From assembly GCA_022592445.1 (NCBI GenBank), contig JABYQR010000151.1:1-64000 (forward strand): a DNA stretch of 64,000 bases, given 5' to 3'. Position 1 is the first letter of the stretch, and every line of letters begins with the position of its first letter. The notes under the pieces were generated by a model that saw nothing but the letters and a program-made list of their open reading frames with translations, was not told the DNA's origin and did no database searches. A program made the position numbers and the translations under genes. The stretch is from Cytidiella melzeri. Taxonomy: Eukaryota; Basidiomycota; Agaricomycetes; Polyporales; Irpicaceae. This document shows positions 44,174 through 54,380 of this stretch, piece by piece.

Positions 44174-45129
44174 TCGAAGTAGCTATCACTATTGACTACA
44201 TTAAGTTGCGCAAGAACTCTATCGTAGTTTTTACGAAGCTGCTTGAAAGAAACTTTCCCGATTGCTTTGCAACCCCAATCTAGGAGCTGCCACTCGCGGT
44301 CTGCTGTAACGGGTGCAAGGTCGTCAAGTTGGTTTAGAAATCGATTAACCTTGTTGACAAGGTGGAGCAGGGCGCGACGGTGGTCGGGGTTGGCGTGGTT
44401 CAGGAGCTCTTCAAGCTCAGTGAGAGCTTGTAGACGAGTGCGGACAGCGGCAAGCTTGGGCCTGAAGATGCTGACAAGATCCACCGGGGACAACTTCTTG
44501 AAGTCAATCAACACCGGTTTAGGTGCAGCGGGGGCGGGAGTTGGCGCAGGGAGTTTTGCTAGTCGCTCTGCGAGAGTGAGCTTGTGGATGTGTTGCTCGG
44601 CTAAGGTGCGGTCACGCTCCTCAGCAGCTCGTTCTCCGTATGCTCGTGCAGAGGCGCAAAGTTGTTGATTTTCCTCGTAAGAGGGGACAGTGAGGGTGAT
44701 GCCTTTGACAGACGGCTTCTTGGACACGTACTTTGTGACGGTGACCAGGTCTTTGTCAGACCAGCGATGAGGTTAACCACTCTTGCGCTTTTCAGCGAGA
44801 GTGTCAAGGAAAGATGGTGGAAGAGACCTCTTGAGCTGAGGCTCAGTTGCAGGGAGGTTCTTAGAGAAACGGGGGCGTGTGTCTTTAGGCACTAGATAAC
44901 GCGTAGGGGGTGAAAACGGATGACGTAAGCGTAGCTCAACGGTATGAGAAGACCGGAGACGTACTCGACAAACAGGAATAAACTTTTTTAAACGGTGGGA
45001 ATGGGGACCCAGGGTTTCACGACAATCTCGACCTAATGACACGGAGACAAGGGTTCGACGTGGCAGACAGGGACACGAAATGGATGACGACGAAGTGGTG
45101 GTGGTAGGCGTGAAGCACAATACTCTCAC
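44164..45129 (-). CDS. G1 ORF0: conserved methionine-free ORF upstream of gag
   Basis: One frame open from 45129 (inside the LTR) to TAG at 44164, interrupted by a single TAA near 44774-44776. No methionine codon occurs in the frame. The protein part aligns with G2 ORF0 (54381-55134): PSFLDTLAEKRKSG*PHRW-DKDL against ESFFEARQELRKQGCPHLY-EKDL, then YVSKKP/YVSRRP, VLIDFKKLSPVD/VTLNFHKFSIKD, a helical Leu-rich region, and FKQLRK..SYFE/FTQLRK..GYFE at the end. I know no described family. Expression without ATG would need a non-AUG start. It overlaps the gag frame by about 10 nt. Confidence 0.6.
45025..45034 (-). promoter_or_regulatory. G1 self-complementary primer-binding site
   Basis: Two bases inside the 5' LTR the minus strand reads AGGTCGAGAT. 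Its exact complement ATCTCGACCT is in the LTR (plus coordinates 45242-45251), about 34 nt downstream of the TATA box, where transcription should start. This is the arrangement of Tf1-type self-primed elements. Confidence 0.75.
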
Positions 45130-45785
45130 CAGCTATAAATCTTATACAGATGTCTAGCCCAGTAAAGACCAAGTTAGCATTGAATACTACTAGCTATGTA
45201 GTACAGGAAGGAGTGGCTTACCTAGCCCAGTAAAGACCAAGAGGTCGAGATGGGGGCTAGGAGCGTACATGCAGCTGCTTATATAGACTTCAGGGACCTG
45301 CACACAGACCATGTTGAGGGCAGGCTTTGCAGGAAGCCGTGTGAACAAAGAACTACCTAAAGGAGAACAATAGCTATTGTCTACACCTTGCCAAGAACTC
45401 TACCCGTGAGAGAATCTATCTAAAAGGAGACCAACTATTGTATTCCATTCCCACACCTGTGAGAACATCCTTCCATAAAGAGAACAATAAGGAAAGAACA
45501 AAAGGAGTCCATGTGGACGTCATTTATGACATCAAACCCTCGCTATGGGCTGAGCCATGTGGTTGTAGCCATGTGGTCTTACTTAAGCTAAGTCACATGC
45601 CAGTGTGACGTAGTAGCAAGTAATGTGACCGTGTGGAGCGTCTAAGCCACGTGATACGGGCGCTTAATAGACGTGCAAAGGAGTTTGTGTAGAGAAGGTT
45701 GCAACTGAGCTGCAGCCCGGAGTTTTATAGATAAAAACAAGAGGTAAATTGCGAAAATTAAGGGCTAGTCAGGCCATCCATGACA
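45037..45785 (-). repeat. 5' LTR of G1 with TATA, start site and leader intron-like repeat
   Basis: Minus strand TGTCATGG..GTGTCA. A TATA box (plus 45279-45286) is followed after about 34 nt by ATCTCGACCT, then CTTGGTCTTTACTGGGCTAG, then GTAAGC..GCTAAC.. and a second CTTGGTCTTTACTGGGCTAG. The 68-nt GTAAGC..TAG interval has donor, branch and acceptor signals. Confidence 0.95.
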
Positions 45786-45822
45786 GGCAACGGTATTATT
45801 GGGAATATATAAGTGCTTATCC

Positions 45823-46069
45823 TGACACAGAGACAGGGCTCAACGTGACAATCAGGGACACGAAGTGGAAAACAACAAGGAGGTGGTGGCAGGCGTAGAG
45901 CACAATGCTTTCACCAGCTATCGGACTTTGTTCAAGTTGCTAGCCCAGTAAAGACCAAGTTAGTATTGGTACTACCCGCTATGTAGTACAAGAGGGGGTT
46001 GCTTACCTAGCCCAGTAAAGACCAAGAGGTCGAGATGGGGGGCTAGGAGTGTACATGCAGCTGTATATA
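45823..46069 (-). repeat. truncated G1-family LTR
   Basis: 247 bp equal to the 3' third of a G1-type LTR (TGACACAGAGACAGGG.., two TAGCCCAGTAAAGACCAAG copies), ending where the G2 LTR begins. It is diverged from the two G1 LTRs, so it belongs to an older insertion. The missing part is not found beyond G2. Confidence 0.88.
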
Positions 46070-46564
46070 TGTCAAAAACACAACCAAACTCTATGAAGAG
46101 CGAGGAAGTGACAACGGGGGAGGAACGACGAGCGAACTCGCGTGAACAATGACGACAGGGGTGATGATGATGAGGAAAGAGAGAGAAACGACAACGAGGG
46201 AGTAGCTGACAATGAGCTAAAGACCAGGATATATTAGTACAGTGATAGACCTAGTACAAGGTAGACGTCACCTAAAGACCAGGAGGTAGAATCTGAGGTC
46301 TTTAGGGAGCTACAAGGTGGGTTTATATACATCTCAGACAAGGACCCCTGGTACCGGGTATGTACTCCTAACACTGCCGTGGGAACATATGGTGTGCTAT
46401 GGTGCAATGTTCTACAATGTTCCACAATGTTCCAGCACCTTCTATGATCATGTGACCAGTCTGTCACATGTACTTGATCACATCAGGAGCCATGTGCCAT
46501 CGATAAGATAAGATAAGGAAAAATAAAAGGAAAAGAAAAGTAAAAAGTGTGCCTGTTCGTGACA
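46070..46564 (-). repeat. 3' LTR of G2
   Basis: Minus strand TGTCACGAACAGG..TTTTTGACA, next to the polypurine tract CTTTAGGAGGGGGGTAA. TATA (plus about 46321-46328), start region AGATTCTACCT (46284-46294), two CCTGGTCTTTAG copies flanking a 55-nt GTGACG..TACTAAT..TAG segment. Confidence 0.93.
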
Positions 46565-46683
46565 TTACCCCCCTCCTAAAGGCCTTTTCTCCGGAAGGCT
46601 GGAGTTGAGTCTTTTCCGTCTTCCCACAAGGATACGCGTCGTAGAGTTTCTGAAGGTAGTTTCTCAAAATTTTTGTTGATTGG

Positions 46684-47205
46684 TCAGAAATTCATTGCCA
46701 AGAATAGAGATGCTGTGATTGGTTGTGGAGCTACTGGGTGTTGTCTGTGGAAATCTTTGACAGCTTCATTGGCATGAGTGACGTTGGTTGCTGGTTCCCA
46801 GGAATTTTCTGATTCTGGGTATCCTTTCCACTTCACATGGTACTGAAACTCCTTCTTTTGCCCGAAGATTCTTGAACCAAGAATCTGTTCTACCTTGTAC
46901 TCCTCTTCTTCGTCAACCACAATCGGCTCGGGTTCAGGAAATTCCCGATTAGGGACCAAACTTGCCGTCTTGGCTGGTTGCAACCTATCCACATGGAACA
47001 CCGGGTGACGCTTGTCTTGAATGGTGAGTTTAACCCGGTAATTCAAATCCCCAATCTTTTCTAAAATCTCATAGGGACCATCTCGTTTTGGTGCTAGCTT
47101 TGCCACCGGCTGTTCCTTTGGATGTTTTTCGCGTTCCACGTAAACTTTGTCTCCAACCTTAAACTGTGGAGCTTTTGCAACTCCGTGATCATAGAACCGT
47201 TTCAT
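46684..47205 (-). pseudogene. G2 integrase C-terminus and chromodomain, separated by insertion
   Basis: Contains the GPY-type segment (LAPKRDGPYEILEKIGDLNY), HPVFHVDRLQP and a chromodomain (YKVEQILGSRIFGQKKEFQY, VKWKGYPESENSWEP). It is the continuation of the integrase at 49064-50357, cut off by the 47230-49063 insertion. Confidence 0.9.
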
Positions 47206-47229
47206 GCGTTCTGCTGTAAGTTGTAACGC

Positions 47230-49063
47230 TGAGACACTGAGTCACGCTTCAAACTAAGAACAACCTTAAAGACAACACAACCAACCACGAAGTGGCAATA
47301 GAAGTGTAAAGGTGTGGAAGCGCGGAAGTGTTAAAGTGTGCAAGGTGGTCTTAGAGTCCTAGTTTTACCTGTGCTAAAAAGAGCGACAAGGTTTGTGATA
47401 AAGTTTGTGTGAAAAGAGCTAGACAGGCAGCTACCACTCGTATCGCGGTTAAAAAGGGCAAGGCGGCGCGGTGAAAGCGAAAGAGTTTTAGCACGGCTCA
47501 AACAGAACGCGCAGGAGATGTCGCGACTTGTAGGAAAACGGTGCGCGGAGAGATGCAGATGATAAACGCAGGCGCAATATGAATCTCGAACACAAAACGC
47601 GGTTGCTGGTGAAGATGAAGAAGTCGCTGTAGAACGCGGGCGCAGTGAAAGTGAACGCAGTAAGCTCGACACAGTGAAGGTGAAATGCAACGCAGTAATG
47701 CAGTAAAATAACGCAGTTAAGAAGCAAACACAGTATAACACAGCCGAAAGGAACCGTAAGAGACAGACAAACTAATGGAGCGCGAGTTGCAGAACAAGGC
47801 TATGTGAGATCACAGTCAATTTGACTCGACAGACTGCGCGCGGGGGCGGTAGTGTAGAACAACACTTCCCGAGCGGCGATGCGTATTGCAGGCGAATGCG
47901 TGGCCAAGAACAACGTTGGTAGAGCTGGTAAGATTGAACTGTACTAGTTCGCACTGGTGGTCCTCGCCTTCAAAGTCTGGGGACAGCCAACAATCTGGGT
48001 GCAGCGCGCGCGGGCGATCGCAGTCGAGCGGGACGAAAGGTCCTGAACGTAGGGGAATTGTGTGATTGCTCTGAGTGTCGCAGTAAGAGCAGTTATCAAG
48101 CAAGTCCGCGACGGAGGCGACGGACGATGCTGGCGAGGGTGATTTAGGAGTTGATCTCTTAGGGGAGACCGTAGGCGCTGCTGAGGGTGCTGGCGGCGGC
48201 GTGGGCGCGGGGATGATGGGGTAACGGCGTAGAACCTCGCGCGGGCGCGGGCAGTAAGGGCAGCAACCGTCGGGCAGGTGGGGAACGGTGGGACAGTAAC
48301 GGCAGACTCGAGGCGGGTTGTCGTTGGTAGACACAGTGGACATAAACGTGGAAGAAGTCGCAGTGAGACAACGCAGAAGAAGCTACAGCTATGGGCACGA
48401 AGAGACTCCCTCGATGCGAGCGCAAAGCGTAAAGTGAACTCTGGAAATGGGGGTGGGGATTGATTATTTTCTACGCAGTACAGGCAACACCTTTTTATAT
48501 ACCCTAAACCTTTCCTTCTATGTCCTAAACCCATACGCGAGAGCAAGGAAACATGGTGGCAGAATACTTCCGTCTGTGGAGGCAAAATGTCCAGTGAGTC
48601 GGCGCCTGGCAGGACACAGCGTTGGTCGACGCGGAGTAGCGGCGCGTGCCCTTGCGCTGAAGAGGCGCCAACCGTTGCGAGCAGGTGATGAGGCGCCGTC
48701 CAGGAGTTGCACAGCGTGGCGTGATAGGAGTCTTCCTGAAATGGGGTTTGCGCGTCAAGTTTCTTCTACCGTTGGTCCGACCCGCGTCCGAAACACTTGG
48801 TGGCTGGCCGGCCCATGCTCCAATGCAACAGGGGTGTGTCTGTGTGTCAGAGTTCGGTGCGATTCCTCGGCCTTGGACGTCTCCGGCGCGTTGCTCCTTG
48901 CCAAGTCCTCGGATCCTCGGCAGACTCCTTGTGACCTCGGTGAACTCCTCGTGACCTCGTGACACTGGGAAAGTGGAGGGACTTGCCGCTCAGGATGACG
49001 CGGGCCGCGCAAATGGTGAGCTGCTGCCGGGTCTCCGCGCCTAGCCAATTTCCGGGCGTATCA
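47230..49063. mobile_element. 1.8-kb LTR-like insertion, TG..CA ends, 4-bp duplication
   Basis: Plus strand begins TGAGACACTGAG and ends GGGCGTATCA. It is flanked by ACGC (47226-47229 and 49064-49067), and removing it rejoins the G2 integrase frame (KAAL-QLTAERMKRFY). The ends TGAGAC and (complement) TGATAC are LTR-like short inverted ends. It has no pol-type gene but a TATA motif (minus strand, about 48490-48500) and a Cys-rich ORF. Either a very long solo LTR or a non-autonomous element of unknown class. Confidence 0.75.
47816..48343 (-). CDS. Cys-rich 175-residue ORF in the LTR-like insertion
   Basis: Starts MSTVSTNDNPPRVCRYC about 150 bp downstream of TATATAAAAAGG. Cys pairs CRYC..CCPYC near the start, NCSYC in the middle and DCDRP..HPDCW..HQCEL later could bind zinc. 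A Pro/Ser-rich linker (about 45-75) separates the first two. It matches nothing I know. Coding status rests on ATG context, length and Cys spacing only. Confidence 0.4.
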   Translation of the reverse strand: MSTVSTNDNPPRVCRYCPTVPHLPDGCCPYCPRPREVLRRYPIIPAPTPPPAPSAAPTVSPKRSTPKSPSPASSVASVADLLDNCSYCDTQSNHTIPLRSGPFVPLDCDRPRALHPDCWLSPDFEGEDHQCELVQFNLTSSTNVVLGHAFACNTHRRSGSVVLHYRPRAQSVESN

Positions 49064-52000
49064 ACGCAGCTTTAGCATCTTCTTGGGCTTCTCGAAGTGC
49101 TCGAAGATGTTTGTCTGCTGCAGGAACATTTGACACTGGGTTCAAAGGCACCTGGAACTCTGGTAGATACCCATAGATCAGCTTGAAGGGAGCCTTCCCG
49201 GTAGATGAGTGTACTTGGCTATTAAGCACAAACTCCGCAATTGGTAACCAATCCACCCAGTCATCCTGTCTGAAGGAGCAGAACACTCGGACATACTGTT
49301 CTATCTCTTGGTTCATACGTTCGGTTTTACCATCTGTCTGAGGATGGTATGCAGTGGACATGGACAACTTTACTCCGAGTGCATCGTAGATCGCACAAAG
49401 AAACTTAGATGCAAATACTGATCCGCGGTCTGAGATCATCTGACGAGGTACACCGTGGAGTCGAAACATGTTTGCAATATAATCTTGTACGTGCTCAGGA
49501 GTCTTCATGCTTTCCCGTGATGGGTAGCAATGCACCTGTGCTGTTGTTCGATCAACCACAACCGTGATGGAATCATATCTTTTACATGGCGGTAGTTTGA
49601 CAATGAAGTCCGTGGTGACACTTTCCCATGGGGCATTGGGTGGTTCTAGCGGATTGAGCGGACTGCGTGGTGGAGCAGGGTACGTCTTTGTTCTTTGACA
49701 GGTGTCACATGTGTCTACGTAATCATTGACAAACCGTGTCATGCTGGGCCACTTGTAGTTCCGGGATAGTAATTCCAGTGTTTTATACCTGCCCGGATGT
49801 CCGGCAGCAAATAAATCATGGTGTCTCCGAACTAGTTCCTTTCGGACCTCGTCATCTTTAGGGACGTAAACTTTTCCCCGGAACAACAACAGTCCATTCT
49901 CCACGTTCCATTCTTCGAGTCCACGACTAAGAAGACGAGGTCCGAGTTTCTTGACTTTGGCAAGTGCTTCTGCCACCTCGGTTTCTCGAAGAGAACATTC
50001 ACGGATACGTTTCAACAGGTCTCTGTCTGGCTGTACACTAGCTTGCCCACGTTGAGAAGCAGCAGCTCGGAAAACCTCAGGCGCTAAGACTACTTGTGAC
50101 AGATTGTCTTCTTTGTCTTTGACCTTGTGTTGACCCAATCGTGACATGGAATCCGACTTTCCCATAGATTTCCCGGGCTTTGGAATGATCTCAAAGTTGA
50201 AACGTGAGAGAAATAGCGACCAACATGCTTGACGACATGTCAAGTTACAGGCTGTCTTCCAGTACTCAAGATTCTTGTGATCGGAGAAAATAGGGAATTT
50301 CTCTGGTAGCCCTTTCAGGTAGTGACGCCAGTCCTCAAGGGCTCGTACAATTGCCATGAGTTCTCAATTGTAAATCTCATAGTTTCGTTCGGTCTCAGTC
50401 ATGCCCTCTGACCGATAGGCTACTGGATGCCACGTGCCGTTTTCAGCTTGTTGTTCCAATACTCCTCCCATTGCATATCCGGATGTGTCTGTTTCCAAAC
50501 AAGTGGGTCTATCAAAACTCCACATTGCCAACACCGGTGCTTCCACAAATTATCGGTGGAGTTCATCAAACGCCGACTGCTCTTCAGGGCCCCACTTCCA
50601 AGGTACCTTACCCGTGAGATGATCCAAGGGCTTACATATCTTCCCAAAGTCCCTGATGAATCTTTGGTTTGCAAACCCGCGGAATCGGCGGATATTGGAG
50701 ACGTTCTGCGGTACAGGCCATTCAGCCACTGCCTTTAATTTGACAGGATCCATGCGTAACTGATTGTGGCCAATGATGACGCCAAGGTACTCTGTCTCTG
50801 ACCTCTCAAACTCACATTTCTCCGGCTTCAAAAACAGGTCATGTTGCCTGAGCCGTTTTAGAACTTCATGTACCACTTGTCGATGTTCAGATATATCCTT
50901 GGAGTAGATAAAGATGTCGTCCAAGTAAACTGTGACTTTGCCCTCGGCAATGAGGTCGGCAAAAATATCATTCATCATATTCTGGAATGTAGCCGGAGAG
51001 TTTGTGAGTCCAAAGAACATGACAGTTGGTTCGAAGAGTCCACGGTTGGTAACAAACGCTGCCTTGTGTTCATCACCTTCTTTGATACGGACATTAAACT
51101 TATCAAGCTCTTCTTGCTCAGGGTGTGAAAGCGGGTAAACTTATGTGTGGAATCCTTTTGCTTCCGGAATCAATTCAATCGCATGGTCGTACGACTTGTG
51201 TTCTGGAAGTCGTTGAGATTCCGTCTCAGAGAAGATGTGAGCATGTTGACGATATTGTTCAGGTACCATCTCCTCAAACGTTTTGACTGGTTTAACCCGG
51301 TTCTCGACTTCAGCTAGTTTACTAGAGTATGTGTATCCTGCTAGAGTGAACAAGCGTTCACCTTCTTGTACCATAGGTGTCGGACGTGTGCGTACAATGC
51401 GTCGGGGAGTTCCTTTTCCACCGAGCTGAGTAGTGGCCTGTGCCTGTAACTTCGGCAATTTGGCCCCGTCCAAACTTCCTGAACCTTCCGTGGTCTCCTC
51501 GAGGTCTTCTTCGGCCTCCTCCGTATCCACCGGCAAGTACAGAAGTTGGTCCACAACTTTCTGTAATCCCGGGGTCCTCTTCTTCCGTTTAGGCTCAGCT
51601 GTTCTCTTAGCTGCAACCTCCTTCGCTTCCTCAACCCGTTCTCTAGGTTTACACGCATCAGGACATCCATCCATCCTGATGATGCCTTCGTACCAATCAA
51701 TGATGGGGTTGTGGTACCTCAACCAATCAATTCCTATGATTACATCTTCCGGCCCAATGTCGGTCACCGTGAAGATAGTCCTTTCCTCGTGGTTTCCTAT
51801 CCTCATTTTGAGAATGGCGACTTCATCAATAGCCCCGTCTCAATTTGGGGTTCCATCTATGTTGTACACCGGAATTGGTCTTTTCAACTTCCGGGTCCTG
51901 ATACGATGCTCTCAAACAAACTGTTTATGAATGAATAGTGTCGAGGCTCCACTATCAATCATTGCTGCGACTTCTTTAGATCTCCCCACTCCTGAAACTG

Positions 52001-52130
52001 TGATGGGTACGTGAACATGTTCCGATTCAGAACCAGTCTCTAATACATCAGACGCGAGTACAGAGAATCTATTGTTACATGGTATACGCGGGGCGCGTGC
52101 TTGCGCAGCTCGAATCACGGCCCGAATCAA
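49064..52130 (-). pseudogene. G2 protease, RT, RNase H, integrase, multiply broken
   Basis: Protease AMIDSGASTLFI (52130 frame), then TGA stops at about 51909-51911 and 51840-51850. RT: AELDKF-equivalent ELDKF is joined directly to NVRIKEGDEHKAAF near 51090, so about 84 residues present in G1, including the first catalytic Asp, are missing; VYLDDIFIY remains. RNase H (LETDTSGYAMGG) is broken by TAA near 50547 and TGA at 50361-50363. Integrase (50357-49064) has HHCC (HHDLFAAGHPG..CDTCQR) and a D,D,E core. At least two of the stops replace expected Arg codons. Confidence 0.9.
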
Positions 52131-52955
52131 AAACCCTCCTCAAGTCTCTTCTTGAGGTCGGCATTCTCCGCCCTCAACTTCTCCAGTTCCCCTAGCACGG
52201 CATTGAGTGTCACTTCCAACACTGCCGACAAGCTCGACGCTTCTTCCCTCTCAGGCTTCTTTTCTTCGGCCCGAGAAGAAGATACCTCTCCAGTGGTAGC
52301 AGCCACACGAGTCCCTCGAGGTGGTGGGTGTGGAACTGCCGGTTTGGTGCATGTACGTGCAATGTGACTAGGGTTGGTGGTAAGTTCTTGGCAGTTGTAA
52401 CACCGCCGACCTTGTTGCATCTTGGAGGCGTCGACCTCCATGGGAACCGGAGCGTTGGAAGGACGGGGGGCCGGAGTAAACCTGGGCTGAGACTGGGTAG
52501 GCCTCAACGTAGTTGACGGGGGAACAGATGGAGTTTTCTTTTCCATTGTCTCCCTGATGCGGGCGTATGCAGCTACCATTTTTAGTGACCTATCAATCCA
52601 GCCTTGGTAATTGGCTGGAGGTGCTTCGGCCGTTGCCAGTCGCCCATAGATGTATTCAGGGAGACCTTTGATGAACTGGATCTCCTTGTCCATGTCGCTT
52701 AACCCATTGATGCGTCCCACGTAGGATTGGAAATCGGTGACGTAAGTACCTACGTCACACGCATTCTTCTCCTTTTTCTCTGCTCCACAGAGCTTTTCCA
52801 ACTCACGGATAGCAGTATCTTCGGGCGTTGCATTGCCGAAGTATTTCTTGAGCTCTGTTTTAAACTTGGCCCATGTATCAAGGTTGGCCGGCAAATCACC
52901 GTTGTGGTCAGCCATATGGTCCGTGACCGGTATTGCCCATGTCGCGGAGCGACTG
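52127..52955 (-). pseudogene. gag of second element in G2 mosaic, N-terminus missing
   Basis: Open from the LTR boundary (SATWAIPVTDHMADHNGDLP) to 52127. Capsid-type DTWAKFKTELKKYFGN, RELEKLCGAEKKEK, FIKGLPEYIYGRL; Cys cluster CYNCQELTTNPSHIARTC; terminal coiled coil LGELEKLRAENADLKKRLEE. No start codon region or leader, because an LTR abuts it. Confidence 0.82.
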
Positions 52956-52956
52956 C

Positions 52957-53630
52957 TGTTATGCTGCTAAACCCTAAATAAGGGCGAGGAAGAAGGGGAG
53001 TGGAAGTGGAAGTGGATCTCCAACGACAATAACGAGGTCAAAGTCAATGATGAGCAGGCAAGCAGGCTCAGAGGCCGGATACTGGCAGTGCAAATGACAA
53101 AGTTAATATCAAGCTTAAACTAGGTTACATTGAGTAACTCACCTGGCAGTGCAAATGACGAAGAGGTCAAGATGCAGAACCAGGGAGGGTAAGGGGTACT
53201 ATATATACTGTGTCTGGGTGGTCTGTGCACTAGTTCCCACACTAGGGACTGGAGTAACTGTGGGGCTGGAGTAACAATAGAACAATAAGAGACCAGGGTA
53301 ACTGTTAAGGACCTGAGTAACTGTCAAGGACCAGGGTACATAGAACAATAGAACTAGAACAATAGACAATAGAACAATAGAATCAGGAACAATAGAACAA
53401 TAGGAACTGGGGGAATCCCTAACAATAGACAAAAGACAATAGACGGAAGACAATAGAACAATAGGACTGGGGGAATCCCTGGGGAATCCCTATCAATGGA
53501 AGTGGAACAATAGAACAGTAACCTAGGTTGATCTGGAACCGCTCCAGATTGAGTCTAGGGTTTGGGTCTGGACTATTGATAAATAAGGCAGGATTTCACG
53601 TGACCCGGGTTAGGGTTAGGTCCGGTAACA
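52957..53630 (-). repeat. LTR of a third gypsy family (LTR B)
   Basis: Ends TGTTACCGG..GCATAACA on the minus strand (perfect TGTTA/TAACA). TATATATAGTACC lies about 34 nt before ATCTTGACCTC. The 17-bp GTCATTTGCACTGCCAG occurs twice, flanking a 61-nt segment GTGAGT..ATTAAC..CCAG. No target duplication (ACTGC against CTTCT), and different gags on the two sides, so it probably marks a recombination junction. Confidence 0.8.
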
Positions 53631-53633
53631 CTT

Positions 53634-54377
53634 CTAGCCGGAAAGTAAGCGCTCTAGATAGGCGCCTAAGGCTGTAAACTTGTGACATTGTTGGAAAAAT
53701 CCGGTCTCTGTTGGACTATCCATGTCAGCCCATTGGGCAGCCTTCTCTGACAACCGGTAGATTGCTGTCAGGACCTTGGTTTTTTCATCGGCAATACTAG
53801 CGGTCACCCAGTAAGCCTCGCATTGTGACAGGAATCGCTCTAAGTCACGGCCATGTTTGCCCTTGTATCTATCGGGCTTGGAGTCGTTATTGTTGACCGT
53901 GACTTGCGGTCTCGGCATTGCTTGCGCAACTGCAGCTACAATGGCTGCAATCAAGGCAGGATCAACCGCGGGTGTTGTCATTGTGATGGGAGTGGGGGAA
54001 ACAGTTTGAATTGGTAGAGTTTCTGGTATAACCTCGGGGGTGACAGGAGCAGTGATGGGGTCGGGAATAATGGGGGTAACAAATGTGACGTCTGGTGAAA
54101 CCGGTGGGATTTCCGGTACAGCTAAACTGGTATCAACTTCGATTTCTTCCGGAACTCCGACCGTCAGCGGAATTTGACTGTTATCACAGGGTACGTAACC
54201 GGAGTATTGTTGTCCTTGTCTGAAATGACGAGAGACTACAAACTTTTCACTTTGATTTGGACATGGCTGCTGTTCGCAGACTTCGATGTACGCGTGATCC
54301 TCCTCGTTATCGTGACAGTCCAGACGATTGTTGGGATCAAAGACGTGGAAAAGATTATTGCACTCAATGATTGCTAT
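53634..54377 (-). pseudogene. G2 gag N-terminal part
   Basis: In frame with ORF0 after two adjacent TAG codons (54378-54383). The first 130 codons have no ATG but hold ECNNLFHVF..EQQPCPN, matching G1 (CNNCIHFF..DDQPCPN). The first ATG is 53981. The capsid region (GRDLERFLSQCEAYWVTASI, AIYRLSEKAAQWADM, HKFTALGAYLERLL) stops at the LTR B boundary and overlaps in content with the gag on the other side. Confidence 0.75.
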
Positions 54378-54380
54378 CTA

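Larger units (their letters stand above)
37985..45785 (-). mobile_element. full-length chromodomain Ty3/gypsy element G1
   Basis: Both LTRs are 749 bp (37985-38733 and 45037-45785) and are flanked by the 5-bp duplication GGCAA (37980-37984, 45786-45790). Reading on the minus strand: 5' LTR, self-complementary primer site, an upstream ORF (ORF0), gag, protease-RT-RNase H, integrase with chromodomain, polypurine tract (TTTTAGGAGGGATAA), 3' LTR. The two LTRs differ at about 12 of 749 positions by my count, mostly transitions. Inserted into copia C3. Confidence 0.97.

Noticed and set aside
48525..49048. Arg-rich ORFs in the 47230-49063 insertion
   Set aside because: GC-rich sequence is open in many frames; only the Cys-rich frame at 47816-48343 has an ATG downstream of a TATA box and motif-like spacing.
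52957..53630. LTR B as the 5' LTR of the adjoining gag-pol
   Set aside because: No primer-binding site or leader follows it; gag sequence starts directly at the LTR boundary, so it is a junction or solo LTR.
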